Shown here: positions 27,580-37,967 of the stretch, in pieces | How positions within the stretch are numbered: the first letter of the stretch is position 1 | Layout of the letters: the number at the start of each line of letters is the position of its first letter | From: Aeromonas hydrophila subsp. hydrophila ATCC 7966 | GTDB lineage: Bacteria > Pseudomonadota > Gammaproteobacteria > Enterobacterales > Aeromonadaceae | Assembly (NCBI RefSeq): GCF_000014805.1 | Contig: NC_008570.1 | Location: forward strand, 2,733,001 to 2,797,000 | Reading direction: 5' to 3' | Length of the DNA stretch: 64,000 bases | Made by a program: the position numbers and the translations under genes | Notes under the pieces: generated by a model | Told to the model about the DNA's origin: nothing | The model's database searches: none | Seen by the model: the letters and a program-made list of their open reading frames with translations, nothing else

Positions 27580-28854
27580 TCACCCCAGCTTGGCCAGCAT
27601 CTCCTTGGTCACCAGCACGATACCCTGCTCGGAGCGATAGAAGCGGCGGCTGTCCTCGTCGGCGTTCTCCCCCACCACCAGCCCGTCGGGCAGCTTGCAA
27701 CCCTTGTCCACCACCACCCGCCGCAACCGGCAACCCGAGCCAATCTCGACGCCGGGGAAAATGATGGCCTGATCCAGGGTGCAGAAGGAGTGCACCCGCA
27801 CATGGGTGAACAGCACGGAGTTGAGCACGAAGGAGCCGCTGACGATGGAGCCCCCCGCGAACATGGAGTTGATGGTCATGCCGTGCTGGCCGTTTCTGTC
27901 CTGCACGAACTTGGCCGGCGGCGTCATGGTCTGGCTGGTCCAGATGGGCCAGTTCTCGTCATAGATGTCGAGCTCGGGCACCACGGAGGCGAGATCCATG
28001 TTGGCCTCCCAGAATGAATCCAGGGTACCCACGTCGCGCCAGTAGGGTTTCTGTCCCTCCTTGGCCCCCACGCAGGACATGGTGAACGGGTGGGCAAACG
28101 CCTTGCCCTCCCCCACGATGCGCGGGATCACGTCCATGCCGAAATCGTGTTTGGACTCCTGGTTGTGGATGTCCTCTTCCAGCAGCTGATAGAGGTACTC
28201 CGCCTCGAAGATGTAGATGCCCATGGAGGCCAGGGAGACGTTTTCGTTGCCCGGCATGGCGGGCGGATTGGCCGGCTTCTCCACGAAGGCGCGGATCTTG
28301 CGCTGCTCGTCGATGTCCATCACCCCGAAGGCGGAGGCCTCCGCCCGTGGCACCTCGATGCAGGCCACCGTCACCTTGGCGCCGAGGCGCACGTGATCGA
28401 GCAACATGGCGGCGTAATCCATCTTGTAGATGTGATCCCCCGCCAGCACCACTATGTATTTGGGGCCGTAGTCACGGATGATGTCGACGTTCTGGTAGAT
28501 GGCGTCGGCGGTGCCGCGATACCAGTGCACCTCGTCCACCCGCTGCTGGGCGGGCAGCAAGTCGATGAACTCGTTCATCTGGTAGCGCAGGAAGGACCAG
28601 CCGGATTGCAGGTGGCGCAGCAGGCTGTGGGACTTGTACTGGGTCACCACCCCGACCCGACGGATGCCGGAGTTGATGCAGTTGGAGAGCACGAAGTCGA
28701 TGATGCGGAACTTGCCGCCAAAATGGACGGCAGGCTTGGCGCGGTTGTCGGTCAACTGCTTCAGGCGACTGCCCCGTCCCCCCGCGAGCACCAAGGCCAT
28801 ACTCTGGTTCAATAGTTGCCGTGCTTTGGCAGTATTTACGGGTTCTAACAACAT
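27580..28854 (-). CDS. glgC: Glucose-1-phosphate adenylyltransferase
   Basis: Makes ADP-glucose from glucose-1-phosphate and ATP, the committed step of bacterial glycogen synthesis. The N-terminal nucleotide-binding motif [15 protein letters not shown], the [27 protein letters not shown] segment and the C-terminal left-handed beta-helix are present. The frame is open up to 28932 (450 residues), but the ATG at 28854 has AGAGG five bases upstream and leaves 18 residues before ALVLAGG, close to the E. coli enzyme, so I take it (424 residues). No other glg gene is nearby. Confidence 0.92.
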   Translation of the reverse strand: MLLEPVNTAKARQLLNQSMALVLAGGRGSRLKQLTDNRAKPAVHFGGKFRIIDFVLSNCINSGIRRVGVVTQYKSHSLLRHLQSGWSFLRYQMNEFIDLLPAQQRVDEVHWYRGTADAIYQNVDIIRDYGPKYIVVLAGDHIYKMDYAAMLLDHVRLGAKVTVACIEVPRAEASAFGVMDIDEQRKIRAFVEKPANPPAMPGNENVSLASMGIYIFEAEYLYQLLEEDIHNQESKHDFGMDVIPRIVGEGKAFAHPFTMSCVGAKEGQKPYWRDVGTLDSFWEANMDLASVVPELDIYDENWPIWTSQTMTPPAKFVQDRNGQHGMTINSMFAGGSIVSGSFVLNSVLFTHVRVHSFCTLDQAIIFPGVEIGSGCRLRRVVVDKGCKLPDGLVVGENADEDSRRFYRSEQGIVLVTKEMLAKLG

Positions 28855-29042
28855 AATTACCTCTGCCTTGTTTTGGTCCATTTTCGATTCATCTTCGCCT
28901 GTTTCCGGCGCCATGAAAGTGGTTTCACTCACATTTAACTGATTTCAATTGGCCCTTTTCCAGGAGTTGAGCGGGATCTCATGCTTTGCGGCGCGAGCTT
29001 GGTTAGAATTTCAGCATCAACGACATCATCAAGGATGACACC

Positions 29043-30683
29043 ATGTTGAACAAGCTCGGGAGCAACCAGCTGCTGGTGATCGCTCTCCTCTGTGCTCCCC
29101 TGCTGCTGTTGCAGGGGCTCTGGCTCGCCTTCACCAGCACGCTGCTGACCCTGCTTATCATCCTCGCCACCAGCCTGCTCGGCTTCGGCTTGCTGAGCAT
29201 GCTGACCCTGCGCCTCCAGCAGGCAGAGCGCAGCCACCAGGAGCAGGTGTGGTGCCGGGCGCTGCAGCTGCGCGACCCCACCTGCCTGACCACCCCCGAG
29301 GCCCAGGCCGCCCTGCAGCAGCTGCTCGCCCACTTCAACGAGGCCGAGCGCGATGCCCACCGCCAGATCAGCGAGCTGCACAACCAGGCGACCCAGGACG
29401 AGCTGACCCAGCTGCAAAACCGCCACGCCTTTCGCCGCGACATGACCGAGCTGCTGCAGCGGGATCAGGACACCCAGACCGCGACTCTGGTACTGATCCG
29501 CGCCACCGAGCTTGGCAAGCTCAACGCCCAGCGCGGCTTTCAGTCGGGGGATGCCTACATCAAGGATATCGCCAATATCATCACCAGGGTGGTGAGCCGC
29601 TTCCCCGGCCATCAGGTCTATCGCATCTCGGGGGCCGACTTCGCGGTGCTGGTGCAGCCCGTCGCCAATATCCCGCCCCCCCTGCTCGGGCGGGATCTGA
29701 AGATCGCCTTCGATCACTATCAGCAGCAGCATGAACTGGAGAGCGCCGCTTACTCCGGGCTGACCCGGCTCAGCAGCGGCCAAAAGATAGAGGCCATTCT
29801 GGCCAGGGCGGATCTGGCGCTGGCCCGCGCCCAGACCGAGACGGTCAACGGCTGGGCCATCCAGCAGGATGACAGCGTGGTAGAGCTGCAGGGGCAGCAT
29901 CACTGGAAGCTGGTACTGACCGAGCTGCTGGAGCAGGAGCGCATCAGCTTCACCTACCAGCCGATCCAGCCGATGCACCGCAGCATGCTGGCCTACAACG
30001 AGATCTACACCCGTTTCAGCAGTGCCGACGGCACTGTGCTGCCCACCGACACCCTGTTCGCCATGGCCCAGCGGCTGGACATGGTGATGCGGCTGGAACA
30101 GATGCTGGTGACCCACGTCATGCGCCAGTACCGGGCCTTTGGCTCGAATCAGAGTCGCTGGGGCATCAACCTCTCCAGCAACCTGCTGCAAAACAGCGCC
30201 TTTCTGATCTGGCTTGACCGGCAGCTGCTCAACGACCCCAACACCAGCGCCAACCTGGTGTTCGAACTGGATGAAGAGCATCTGGAGCGCAATCTGACCG
30301 GGGCCAAGCGGGTGTTCGAACTGCTCAGGCGCAATGGCAGCCGCTCCGCCATCTGCAACTTCGGCAAGGGGATAGGGTCATTCAACCTGTTTCGCGAGCT
30401 CAAGCCCGACTACATCAAGCTGGATCCCGCCCTCATCACCGGGCTGGAGCAGGATCTGACCAACCAGCAGTTCGTGCGGATGATCGTCGACGTGTCACAC
30501 CGGATGGGTTGTCAGGTGATTGCGGAAGGGGTGGAGCAGCTGGGTCAGAAGCAGCTGCTGCAGGGCATGTATGTGGACGGGCTGCAGGGCTATCTCATCG
30601 CCAAGCCCCAGCAGCTGCGGCCGGATATCAGCCAGCTCGGGCTGTTTACTGAGGATGCTTCAACTTCAACAGAGTCAGAATGA
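29043..30683 (+). CDS. Degenerate GGDEF-EAL domain membrane protein, CsrD-like
   Basis: 546 residues. Two N-terminal membrane helices (about 8-28 and 33-53) are followed by a short coiled linker, a GGDEF-like domain (about 110-260) and an EAL-like domain (about 290-540). The diguanylate cyclase signature is replaced by SGADF and the EAL triad by a YNEIYTRF segment; the later DDFGTG loop reads CNFGKG. Both domains are therefore probably inactive as c-di-GMP enzymes. CsrD in E. coli has the same kind of double degeneracy and directs CsrB/C RNA turnover by RNase E; whether this protein does so is inference. AGGA before the ATG supports the start. Its 3' end overlaps the convergent gene by 38 bases. 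Confidence 0.75.
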   Translation: MLNKLGSNQLLVIALLCAPLLLLQGLWLAFTSTLLTLLIILATSLLGFGLLSMLTLRLQQAERSHQEQVWCRALQLRDPTCLTTPEAQAALQQLLAHFNEAERDAHRQISELHNQATQDELTQLQNRHAFRRDMTELLQRDQDTQTATLVLIRATELGKLNAQRGFQSGDAYIKDIANIITRVVSRFPGHQVYRISGADFAVLVQPVANIPPPLLGRDLKIAFDHYQQQHELESAAYSGLTRLSSGQKIEAILARADLALARAQTETVNGWAIQQDDSVVELQGQHHWKLVLTELLEQERISFTYQPIQPMHRSMLAYNEIYTRFSSADGTVLPTDTLFAMAQRLDMVMRLEQMLVTHVMRQYRAFGSNQSRWGINLSSNLLQNSAFLIWLDRQLLNDPNTSANLVFELDEEHLERNLTGAKRVFELLRRNGSRSAICNFGKGIGSFNLFRELKPDYIKLDPALITGLEQDLTNQQFVRMIVDVSHRMGCQVIAEGVEQLGQKQLLQGMYVDGLQGYLIAKPQQLRPDISQLGLFTEDASTSTESE

Positions 30684-31140
30684 TGTCGTTGAGCTGGCGA
30701 TAGCGCTCCAGCTCCTTCTGATCGTAACGGGTCGCCAGGGTGGTGGGATTGTGGCGATTCTTGAGGTAACGGTTGATCTGCAGCCGGTTGAAACCCGCCA
30801 CCTGATAGACCTGCCCCAGCAGGGCATTGAGCTCTTCGTGTTCAAGACCGGCCTTGGCGAGGTAATCCTCCTGGGCCGGGCTCTCCAGCTGGCAGTTCTG
30901 CTTGGCGATGCGGCCGGTCTCCTGCAGATAACTAAGCCACTGCTCCAGGTAGAGCGGCTTGCAGCCCGCCAGCAGATTGAAGAAGCCCACCGCATCGCAG
31001 CGGCAGTCGGTCAGCAGCAGTACCGCCAGTTGATCGTCATCGCAGCGGAAGGTGACGGGGCCGCTCTGCCCCCAGTCCAGCGCCTGAACCCGGATCTCGG
31101 CTCGCGCCCCTGCAACGCCGGTGACGTCGAATACAAACAT
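30646..31140 (-). CDS. Conserved-looking cytoplasmic protein of unknown function
   Basis: 164 residues from an ATG preceded by GGGAGGA (four bases away); upstream codons to 31251 look non-coding. No signal peptide or membrane segment. The C-terminal half is helical and charged (NRLQINRYLKNRHNPTTL, ELERYRQLNDIILTLLKLKHPQ). I do not recognise the family. Its last 38 bases overlap the end of the GGDEF-EAL-like gene on the other strand. Confidence 0.65.
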   Translation of the reverse strand: MFVFDVTGVAGARAEIRVQALDWGQSGPVTFRCDDDQLAVLLLTDCRCDAVGFFNLLAGCKPLYLEQWLSYLQETGRIAKQNCQLESPAQEDYLAKAGLEHEELNALLGQVYQVAGFNRLQINRYLKNRHNPTTLATRYDQKELERYRQLNDIILTLLKLKHPQ

Positions 31141-31236
31141 GGCTCCTCCCGCTCGGCAAAAGGTTGATGATGGACCATCCCTCTGACGGGTGCAAAGCCA
31201 AATCGCCTTTTCATTCAGTATTCTGCAAGCCGGCCA

Positions 31237-31268
31237 TAAAAAAACCGACATCCTCGCGGATATCGGTT
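31237..31268 (-). terminator. Rho-independent terminator after the DUF2750 gene
   Basis: Eleven-base stem (31243-31253 with 31258-31268, one G-U pair on the minus-strand RNA), four-base loop, and a run of seven to eight U on the minus strand. Confidence 0.85.
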
Positions 31269-31308
31269 CTCGTCAGACGGGCCAAGACCCGGCTCAATGC
31301 AGTGTGGT

Positions 31309-31671
31309 TCAGGCGTCCAGTTCCACCAGCGCCTTGGCCAGCTCGATGGGTTCGAGCTCCTGCCCTTCCAGATCGGCGTTCCAGTTCGGGCCGACCAGCA
31401 CGTCGTCTTCGTCCAGATCGTTGATCCAGATGTCGAGAAACTCTTCCAGCTCGATCACTTCCGGCTCGTAATCGGCCCACTCGTCCACGCAGTGCAGGCG
31501 GGCATCCCCTTCGGCAGACCAGAGCGGCATCACGTCGGCATCTTCGAACTCGGCAGAGCGGCAGACGACCCAGTCTTCACCGTAACGCAAGCCCCATACC
31601 TGACCCGACTCGCGGACTTCTTCGATGAACAGTTGGAAATTGGCGTCAAGATTGTCAGTTAACTTACTCAT
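31309..31671 (-). CDS. DUF2750-type acidic protein
   Basis: 120 residues, strongly acidic, no signal peptide. The pattern with WGLRYGEDWVVCRS, LPLW-like MPLWS, and EVIELEEFLDIWINDLDEDDVLVGPNW fits the DUF2750 family of small gammaproteobacterial proteins as I remember it. Function is unknown. It is monocistronic, with its own terminator and about 185 bases upstream to gsk. Confidence 0.75.
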   Translation of the reverse strand: MSKLTDNLDANFQLFIEEVRESGQVWGLRYGEDWVVCRSAEFEDADVMPLWSAEGDARLHCVDEWADYEPEVIELEEFLDIWINDLDEDDVLVGPNWNADLEGQELEPIELAKALVELDA

Positions 31672-31815
31672 GGGGCTCTCTCTCTATCGGGTGCTGCGGC
31701 CACGGCAGTGCCGAGTGGCAATGCGGTGGCCAAATGGTGTCGCAAAAGTGACATGGACTCAAGCATCTTGGGGTTTATCACACAAAAAACTGCCCGCGGT
31801 CGGGTTTTACCTGAC

Positions 31816-31840
31816 AAAACGCCTCCCGAAGGAGGCGTTT
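31816..31840 (-). terminator. Terminator after gsk
   Basis: Ten-base perfect stem AAACGCCTCC (31817-31826) with GGAGGCGTTT (31831-31840) and CGAA loop; on the minus strand it runs into a short U tract. Confidence 0.75.
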
Positions 31841-31857
31841 CAGCGCAAGGGGCGGGA

Positions 31858-33162
31858 TCAACGCTCCCAGTACACCTCTTCCAGGCTGTCTTCCTTCTCC
31901 GGCAGACCGCGCGACAGGCGCGGGCTGCTCTGGGCCAGCACCTCGTAGCTCACCCGGTTGGCGTACTTGCACACCTGGGAGAGCGAGGAGTAGGTGAGGA
32001 ACTCGGCCACGTGCTTGGCGGAGTTGGGCACGGCGCTGCGGTGATAGGCGTTGGCCACCATGTCGTGCAGCACGGCAGAGAGTGCCCCGTCCCCTGCCCC
32101 GTTGGTGTTCTTGATCTTCTCCGGCCCGCCCATGTAGGGAGAGATGTGGGAGTAGATGCGCTTGGGCACGCGGCAACCGCTGCGGGTCATGGGGCGGCTG
32201 AACTCGTACATGTTGAACTCGGGAATGACACCGGGCAGCAGCGGCAGCGTGGTTTCGCGCTTGAAGTCCTCTTCGGTGTAGGCAGCCATGTAGAGCCCCA
32301 CCGGCCCTGCGGTGCAGAGCACCATGTCGGCCCAGTCCAGCGCCTTGTCGGCGGCAGCCAGCGGATCGGAGAAGCCGGTCAGGGCCTCGCCCTCTTCCTC
32401 GTTCATGGCGAGCACGGTGACGTTCTCGCTGATGAAATCGCGCCACCACTGGGGGTCGGACTCGATGACGAAGCGGGTACCCAGGGTCAGCACCACCGGC
32501 ACACCGGCCTCGCGGGCATAGCGCACCGCGGTCATGGCCGCGTCCTTCATCGGGGTGCCATCTTCACCGCGCACCAGGTAGGCGGTGATGACCAGGGCGG
32601 AAGACTCCTTGATGATGGTCTCGGGGATGTGGGCCACATCCAGATGGTCCATCTTGCCGGCGTTGATGCCGAAGCTGCGCTCGCCCCCTTCGGTGATGAA
32701 GGTGAAGCAGCGGCCGACCGGGCCGTCTACCGGCTGCAGGTAGTCGAGGTTGACCCGTGACGAGGTGTTGCACAGGTAACGGTAGGCGTAGCTGCCGATG
32801 CGGATGTCCTGGCTCATGACGCCGAGCAGGATGGAGTGGGAGTCCGCCAGCACCGAGTAGTTGTGCATGGTGTTGCCGATGGTGCCGCCGGCAAATTCGC
32901 TCACCACCATGTTGTTGCTCTTGAGCTCGTCGTAGATCTGCTCGGCCACGTCATCGGAGATGAGCATGGAGTGGCCTCGGCTCAGGCCGTAACGCTCGAG
33001 AAATGCCAGATCAACGTGCGCCTCGATGTCAACCAGCGTCTGGTCAATCCCGACCACATAGGCCTTGCCCCGCTCCGCAAGCACCGCGCTCTGGGAGATG
33101 AGGGGATCACGACGATCCACAGGAAAGTAGTGTTTGGACTTGCGCTGACCGGGAAATTTCAT
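31858..33162 (-). CDS. gsk: Inosine-guanosine kinase
   Basis: 434 residues, the same length as E. coli Gsk. It phosphorylates inosine and guanosine for purine salvage. The PfkB-family signature NTNGAGDGALSAVLHD (with the catalytic Asp) is near the C-terminal third, and the FAGGTIGNTMHNYSVLAD segment that binds the nucleoside ribose is near residue 90. The start MKFPGQRKSKHYFPV is the family start. It stands between hemH/adk-side genes and its own terminator. Confidence 0.94.
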   Translation of the reverse strand: MKFPGQRKSKHYFPVDRRDPLISQSAVLAERGKAYVVGIDQTLVDIEAHVDLAFLERYGLSRGHSMLISDDVAEQIYDELKSNNMVVSEFAGGTIGNTMHNYSVLADSHSILLGVMSQDIRIGSYAYRYLCNTSSRVNLDYLQPVDGPVGRCFTFITEGGERSFGINAGKMDHLDVAHIPETIIKESSALVITAYLVRGEDGTPMKDAAMTAVRYAREAGVPVVLTLGTRFVIESDPQWWRDFISENVTVLAMNEEEGEALTGFSDPLAAADKALDWADMVLCTAGPVGLYMAAYTEEDFKRETTLPLLPGVIPEFNMYEFSRPMTRSGCRVPKRIYSHISPYMGGPEKIKNTNGAGDGALSAVLHDMVANAYHRSAVPNSAKHVAEFLTYSSLSQVCKYANRVSYEVLAQSSPRLSRGLPEKEDSLEEVYWER

Positions 33163-33297
33163 GGCAATGTTCTTGTGCTCTGGGGGAAAGAGGGGCGGGA
33201 TTTTAACACAATCCGCCGCGCCGAAAAGTCGCCTGATTAAAATATGAAGTCAGTATAGACACGGGCTGCAGAGGAAAACGTTTACCAAAACCCATCA

Positions 33298-33327
33298 AAA
33301 AAACCACCTCGCAAGGAGGTGGTTTTT
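33298..33327. terminator. Terminator after the MAPEG gene
   Basis: Stem CCACCTC (33304-33310) with GAGGTGG (33316-33322), extended by A/T pairs on both sides; U-rich tail when read on the minus strand, and also T-rich on the plus strand. Confidence 0.85.
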
Positions 33328-33341
33328 GCCGCGAACAAGAC

Positions 33342-33734
33342 TCAGCCGGCGGCGAGCCCCTGTGCCAGTGCCAGCACCGAGAAGAGCCCCAGCGCCAGCC
33401 AGAACAGCAGGGTGCCGACCAGCCTCGGCAGGTTGGGTGCCTTGGGGATCTGAATGCCGATGGCATGCAGGATGCGCCCCACCAGCAGCGCCAGGCCACC
33501 GGCATGGAGCCAGAATGCCCCGACGCCCGCCAGCTCGCACAGCGCCATCAGCAGCAGGGTGAGCGGCACATACTCGGCAAAGTTGCCGTGGGCCCGGATG
33601 GCGGCGCGCATCTCCGGCGCCTCCCCTTCCCCTATCATCACCTTGAACTGGGCCCGGCGCTTGACCACCCAGAAGGAGAGCAAGAGGAACAGCAGCCCCA
33701 AGAGGCCGGCGTAAATCAGGGTGATATGCATCAT
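33342..33734 (-). CDS. MAPEG-family membrane protein
   Basis: 130 residues with four hydrophobic segments. The loop with MRAAIRAHGNFAEYVPL is the hallmark of the MAPEG (membrane-associated eicosanoid/glutathione metabolism) family; bacterial members such as E. coli YecN have no assigned substrate. It is a single gene between gsk and hemH. Confidence 0.85.
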   Translation of the reverse strand: MMHITLIYAGLLGLLFLLLSFWVVKRRAQFKVMIGEGEAPEMRAAIRAHGNFAEYVPLTLLLMALCELAGVGAFWLHAGGLALLVGRILHAIGIQIPKAPNLPRLVGTLLFWLALGLFSVLALAQGLAAG

Positions 33735-33806
33735 GGTGAAACTCCTTCTCCTTGGACAATCAACGATCAGAGCCCCGCACCAATGGGTGATGCGGGCAAT
33801 GCCCCG

Positions 33807-34781
33807 TCAGGCCAGCTCGCGGCAGATCAGCGACACCATCATGCGGATGTGGGCCTGATCGCTGTTGAGGGCCGGAATGTATTCAAACTGCTCGCCACCG
33901 GCGGCCATGAAGATCTCCCGGTTCTGCACCTGGATCTCCTCCAGGGTTTCGAGGCAGTCGGCGGCAAAGGCGGGGCAGATCACATCGAGCCGTTTGATCC
34001 CGGTGGCCGGCAGGCCGGCGATGGTCACGTCGGTGTAGGGCTTGAGCCACTCCTCCTTGCCAAAGCGGGACTGGAAGCTGGCGGTCCACTGACTGGCCTC
34101 CAGCCCGAGCACCTCGGCCAGCAGGGCGGCGGTGCGCCGGCACTGGTGACCATAGGGATCCCCTTCCCGCTCGTAGCGCTCGGGAATGCCGTGGAACGAC
34201 ATCAGCAGGTGCTCGCCCTGGCCGTGCTGTTCCCAGTGGCGGCGCACGCTCATGGCCAGCGCCTGAATATATTCGGGGTGAGCATGGTAATCACGAATGA
34301 GCCGCACCACCGGCAGGTTGCGCTCTTTTTTCATCGCCTTGGCCCAGCCATCGAACACCGAGGCGGTGGTGCTGACCGAATACTGGGGATAGAGCGGCAA
34401 CAGGATCACCCGGTTGACTCCCTTGGCCTTGAGCGCCTGCCAGCCCTCATCCAGCGAAGGAGAGCCGTAGGTCATCGCCAGCTCCACCGGCACCTCGACC
34501 CCTTCGCGCTTGAGCTCCTGCTCCAGCGCCGCGCGCTGCTGCTTGCTTATCACCATCAGCGGCGAGCCCTGCTCGGTCCACACCTGCTGATAGAGCTTGG
34601 CCACCTTGGGGGAGCGGGTCGGCAGGATGATGAAGTGGAGCAGAGGACACCAGAGGTAGCGCGGCAGGTCGACGACCCGCTGATCGTGCAGAAACTGGCT
34701 GAGAAACGCCTTGACGGCGGCCGTGGTGGGCGCGGCTGGGGTACCCAGATTGACCAGCAAGATCCCGGTTTTCGTGGTCAC
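33807..34781 (-). CDS. hemH: Ferrochelatase
   Basis: Inserts Fe2+ into protoporphyrin IX, the last step of haem synthesis. 324 residues from a GTG at 34781 that follows AGGAAG by five bases and gives TTKTGILLVNLGTPAAPT, the usual family start; the ATG at 34856 would place the N-terminus in the adk terminator. The catalytic His is in LLMSFHGIPERY and the metal-binding Glu region is near CLETLEEI. E. coli HemH is 320 residues and, as here, lies next to adk and htpG. Confidence 0.93.
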   Translation of the reverse strand: MTTKTGILLVNLGTPAAPTTAAVKAFLSQFLHDQRVVDLPRYLWCPLLHFIILPTRSPKVAKLYQQVWTEQGSPLMVISKQQRAALEQELKREGVEVPVELAMTYGSPSLDEGWQALKAKGVNRVILLPLYPQYSVSTTASVFDGWAKAMKKERNLPVVRLIRDYHAHPEYIQALAMSVRRHWEQHGQGEHLLMSFHGIPERYEREGDPYGHQCRRTAALLAEVLGLEASQWTASFQSRFGKEEWLKPYTDVTIAGLPATGIKRLDVICPAFAADCLETLEEIQVQNREIFMAAGGEQFEYIPALNSDQAHIRMMVSLICRELA

Positions 34782-34821
34782 GTATGCTTCCTGTCGTTCT
34801 GTTGTTATGTCTGAATGCAAG

Positions 34822-34844
34822 AAAGGGCCCATGCCGGGCCCTTG
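34822..34844 (-). terminator. Terminator after adk
   Basis: Stem AAGGGCCC (34823-34830) with GGGCCCTT (34836-34843), five-base loop, followed on the minus strand by TTTC. Confidence 0.65.
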
Positions 34845-34895
34845 TCTCACTGGCACATTGCCGCTGGCCCCTTGGGGACGATGGCAATGGCGGGC

Positions 34896-35606
<711 letters not shown>

Positions 35607-35756
35607 TCACAAGCTTGCCCCGTGTGAGTGGCTTATTTTTCACCATCTTTCCGACATGGCAATACGACCATTGGCGCAGATCCGTGTACGAAAAATGAGT
35701 GAAAATGCAGCTGCGCTGCACGCAACTGGCGCCTACCCCGGACGGGGCAGGCGCCA

Positions 35757-35787
35757 GAAAAGAAAGAGCCCACTGCACGCAGTGGGC
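35757..35787 (-). terminator. Terminator after htpG
   Basis: Stem GCCCACTG (35768-35775) with CAGTGGGC (35780-35787), followed on the minus strand by TCTTTCTTTT. A second larger hairpin (35726-35757, nine-base outer stem) lies just beyond. Confidence 0.7.
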
Positions 35788-35794
35788 CCAAACA

Positions 35795-37720
35795 TCATGC
35801 CTGGAGTAACAGACGGTTGATACGGGAGACGAAGCTCGCCGGATCATTGAGCCCGCCCTGCTCGGCCAGCTGGGCCTGTTCGTGCAAGAGGGTGACCCAC
35901 TCGCCGAACAGCGCCTCGTCTTCGATGGCGCCCAACTTCTTCACCAGGGCGTGGTCGGGGTTCAGTTCCAGAATGTACTTCTGCTCCGGCACCGGCTGGC
36001 CGGCGGCGCGCATCAGCTTGATCATCTGGGTGCTCATGCCGTGGGCATCGGTGACGATGCAAGACGGTGAGTCGGTCAGACGGTGGGTGACGCGCACCTC
36101 TTTTACCGCCTCACCCAAGCTCTGCTTGACCCGCTCCACCAGACCGGCGTTGGCTTTCTCGGCCTCTTCCTGCGCCTGTTTGGAGGCTTCGTCTTCCAGA
36201 TCGCCGAGATCCAGCTCGCCACGGGTGACGGAGACCAGCTGCTTGCCGTCGAACTCGGTCAGGTGGCTCATCAGCCACTCGTCGACCCGCTCCCACATCA
36301 GCAGCACTTCGACACCCTTCTTGCGGAAGATCTCGAGGTGCGGGCTGTTCTTGGCGGCAGCGTAAGAGTCGGCGGTGATGTAATAAATCTTCTGCTGGCC
36401 TTCCTTCATGCGGCCAACGTAATCCTCCAGCGACACGGTCTGGGCTTCACCCTCGCCGGCGGTGCTGGCAAAGCGCAAGAGCTTGGCGATCTCTTCGCGG
36501 TTGGCGTAATCCTCGGCCGGGCCTTCTTTGAGCACATTGCCGAACTCGCTCCAGAACTTGGCGTACTTCTCGGCATCATCCTTGGCCAGCTTGGCGAGCA
36601 TGGTCAGCACGCGCTTGGAGCAGGCCTTGCGCAGGGAGACGGTCACCTTGTTGTCTTGCAGGATCTCACGGCTGACGTTGAGCGGCAGATCGTTGGAGTC
36701 CAGCACCCCTTTGACGAAGCGCAGGTAAGCCGGCATGAACTGCTCGGCGTCGTCCATGATGAAGACGCGCTGTACGTAGAGCTTCAGGCCGTGTTTCTGA
36801 TCCCGGTTGTAAAGGTCGAACGGTGCGCGGGCCGGCACGTAGAGCAGGCTGGTGTACTCCTGTGCCCCTTCCACCCGGTTGTGACCCCACAAGAGCGGAT
36901 CTTCGAAGTCGTGAGCGACGTGCTTGTAGAACTCCTGATACTCCTCGTCCTTGATCTCTTTCGGGTTGCGGGTCCACAGCGCAGTGGCGCGGTTGACCTG
37001 CTCCCACTCGCCCGGGGTGCCGACGATGGTCTCGCCATCTTCTTCGCCCTCTCCAACACTATCCGGGGTGCCCTCTTTGTACATCTCCACCGGCACGCTG
37101 ATGTGGTCGGAATATTTGCTGACCACGGAGCGCAGACGCCAGTCGTCGAGGAACTCGTCCTCTTCGGCGCGCAGGTGCAGGATGACGTCGGTACCGCGAC
37201 CGGCTTTGGTCACGTCAGCCACGGTGAAGGAGCCTTCCCCTTCCGACTCCCACTGCACGCCCTGCTCCGGAGCAGTACCGGCGGCGCGGGACACCACGGT
37301 CACCTTGTCGGCGACGATGAAGGCGGAGTAGAAGCCCACCCCGAACTGACCGATCAGCTGGGAGTCGCGGCCCTGATCACCGGAGAGGTTCTTGAAGAAC
37401 TCGGCGGTGCCGGACTTGGCGATGGTGCCCAGGTGCTCGATCACCTGATCACGGGTCATACCGATCCCGTTGTCGGAGATGGTCAGGGTCCGATTTTCTT
37501 TATCAACCACCAGGCGAACGCGCAACTGGCCGTCGTTTTCGAACAAAGAGGCATCGGAAAGCGCCTTGAAGCGCAGCTTGTCCGCCGCATCGGAGGCGTT
37601 GGAAATCAGCTCGCGCAGGAACACTTCTTTGTTGGAGTAGAGGCTGTGGGCCATCAGGCTCAGCAGTTGTTTGACTTCAGTCTGAAACCCGTGGGTTTCG
37701 GCATGAACGCTTTGGGTCAT
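35795..37720 (-). CDS. htpG: Hsp90-family chaperone
   Basis: 641 residues; E. coli HtpG is 624. ATP-dependent chaperone dimer. N-terminal ATPase motifs are present: [30 protein letters not shown], and [11 protein letters not shown]; the middle domain contains [19 protein letters not shown] choose the ATG at 37720 ([20 protein letters not shown]) after GAGGA; the open frame up to 37837 lacks a ribosome site. Confidence 0.96.
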   Translation of the reverse strand: MTQSVHAETHGFQTEVKQLLSLMAHSLYSNKEVFLRELISNASDAADKLRFKALSDASLFENDGQLRVRLVVDKENRTLTISDNGIGMTRDQVIEHLGTIAKSGTAEFFKNLSGDQGRDSQLIGQFGVGFYSAFIVADKVTVVSRAAGTAPEQGVQWESEGEGSFTVADVTKAGRGTDVILHLRAEEDEFLDDWRLRSVVSKYSDHISVPVEMYKEGTPDSVGEGEEDGETIVGTPGEWEQVNRATALWTRNPKEIKDEEYQEFYKHVAHDFEDPLLWGHNRVEGAQEYTSLLYVPARAPFDLYNRDQKHGLKLYVQRVFIMDDAEQFMPAYLRFVKGVLDSNDLPLNVSREILQDNKVTVSLRKACSKRVLTMLAKLAKDDAEKYAKFWSEFGNVLKEGPAEDYANREEIAKLLRFASTAGEGEAQTVSLEDYVGRMKEGQQKIYYITADSYAAAKNSPHLEIFRKKGVEVLLMWERVDEWLMSHLTEFDGKQLVSVTRGELDLGDLEDEASKQAQEEAEKANAGLVERVKQSLGEAVKEVRVTHRLTDSPSCIVTDAHGMSTQMIKLMRAAGQPVPEQKYILELNPDHALVKKLGAIEDEALFGEWVTLLHEQAQLAEQGGLNDPASFVSRINRLLLQA

Positions 37721-37854
37721 CGACACTATCCTCAGGCGATTCGGGTTGAACATATTCCCGATCCAAGATGGGGCCGGCGATCGCCATTTCAAGGGGGACA
37801 AAACGTCGAGGCGTGCGAATGGCGATTTTTGCGCCAATCGAACCTGTTACCCAA

Positions 37855-37877
37855 CAAAAAACCCGCCGAGGCGGGTT
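37855..37877 (-). terminator. Terminator after recR
   Basis: Stem AACCCGC (37860-37866) with GCGGGTT (37871-37877), CGAG loop, then UUUUU when read on the minus strand. Confidence 0.8.
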
Positions 37878-37921
37878 CTGGTATTGCTGCTGAGTCGCGA
37901 CGCAGGGCCTGTTGAAGAACA

Positions 37922-37967
37922 GACGCTGACTCAGTTAAGGGGCTGACGCTGACTCAATTAAGGGGCT
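37922..37967 (-). repeat. 23-base tandem duplication at the recR stop codon
   Basis: Units 37922-37944 and 37945-37967 differ at one base. Each encodes QPLN-stop in the recR frame, so the gene ends in the upstream copy and the second copy is untranslated. Confidence 0.9.

Noticed and set aside
28855..28932. Longer N-terminus for GlgC starting at 28932
   Set aside because: No ribosome site there; the ATG at 28854 has AGAGG and gives the family length.
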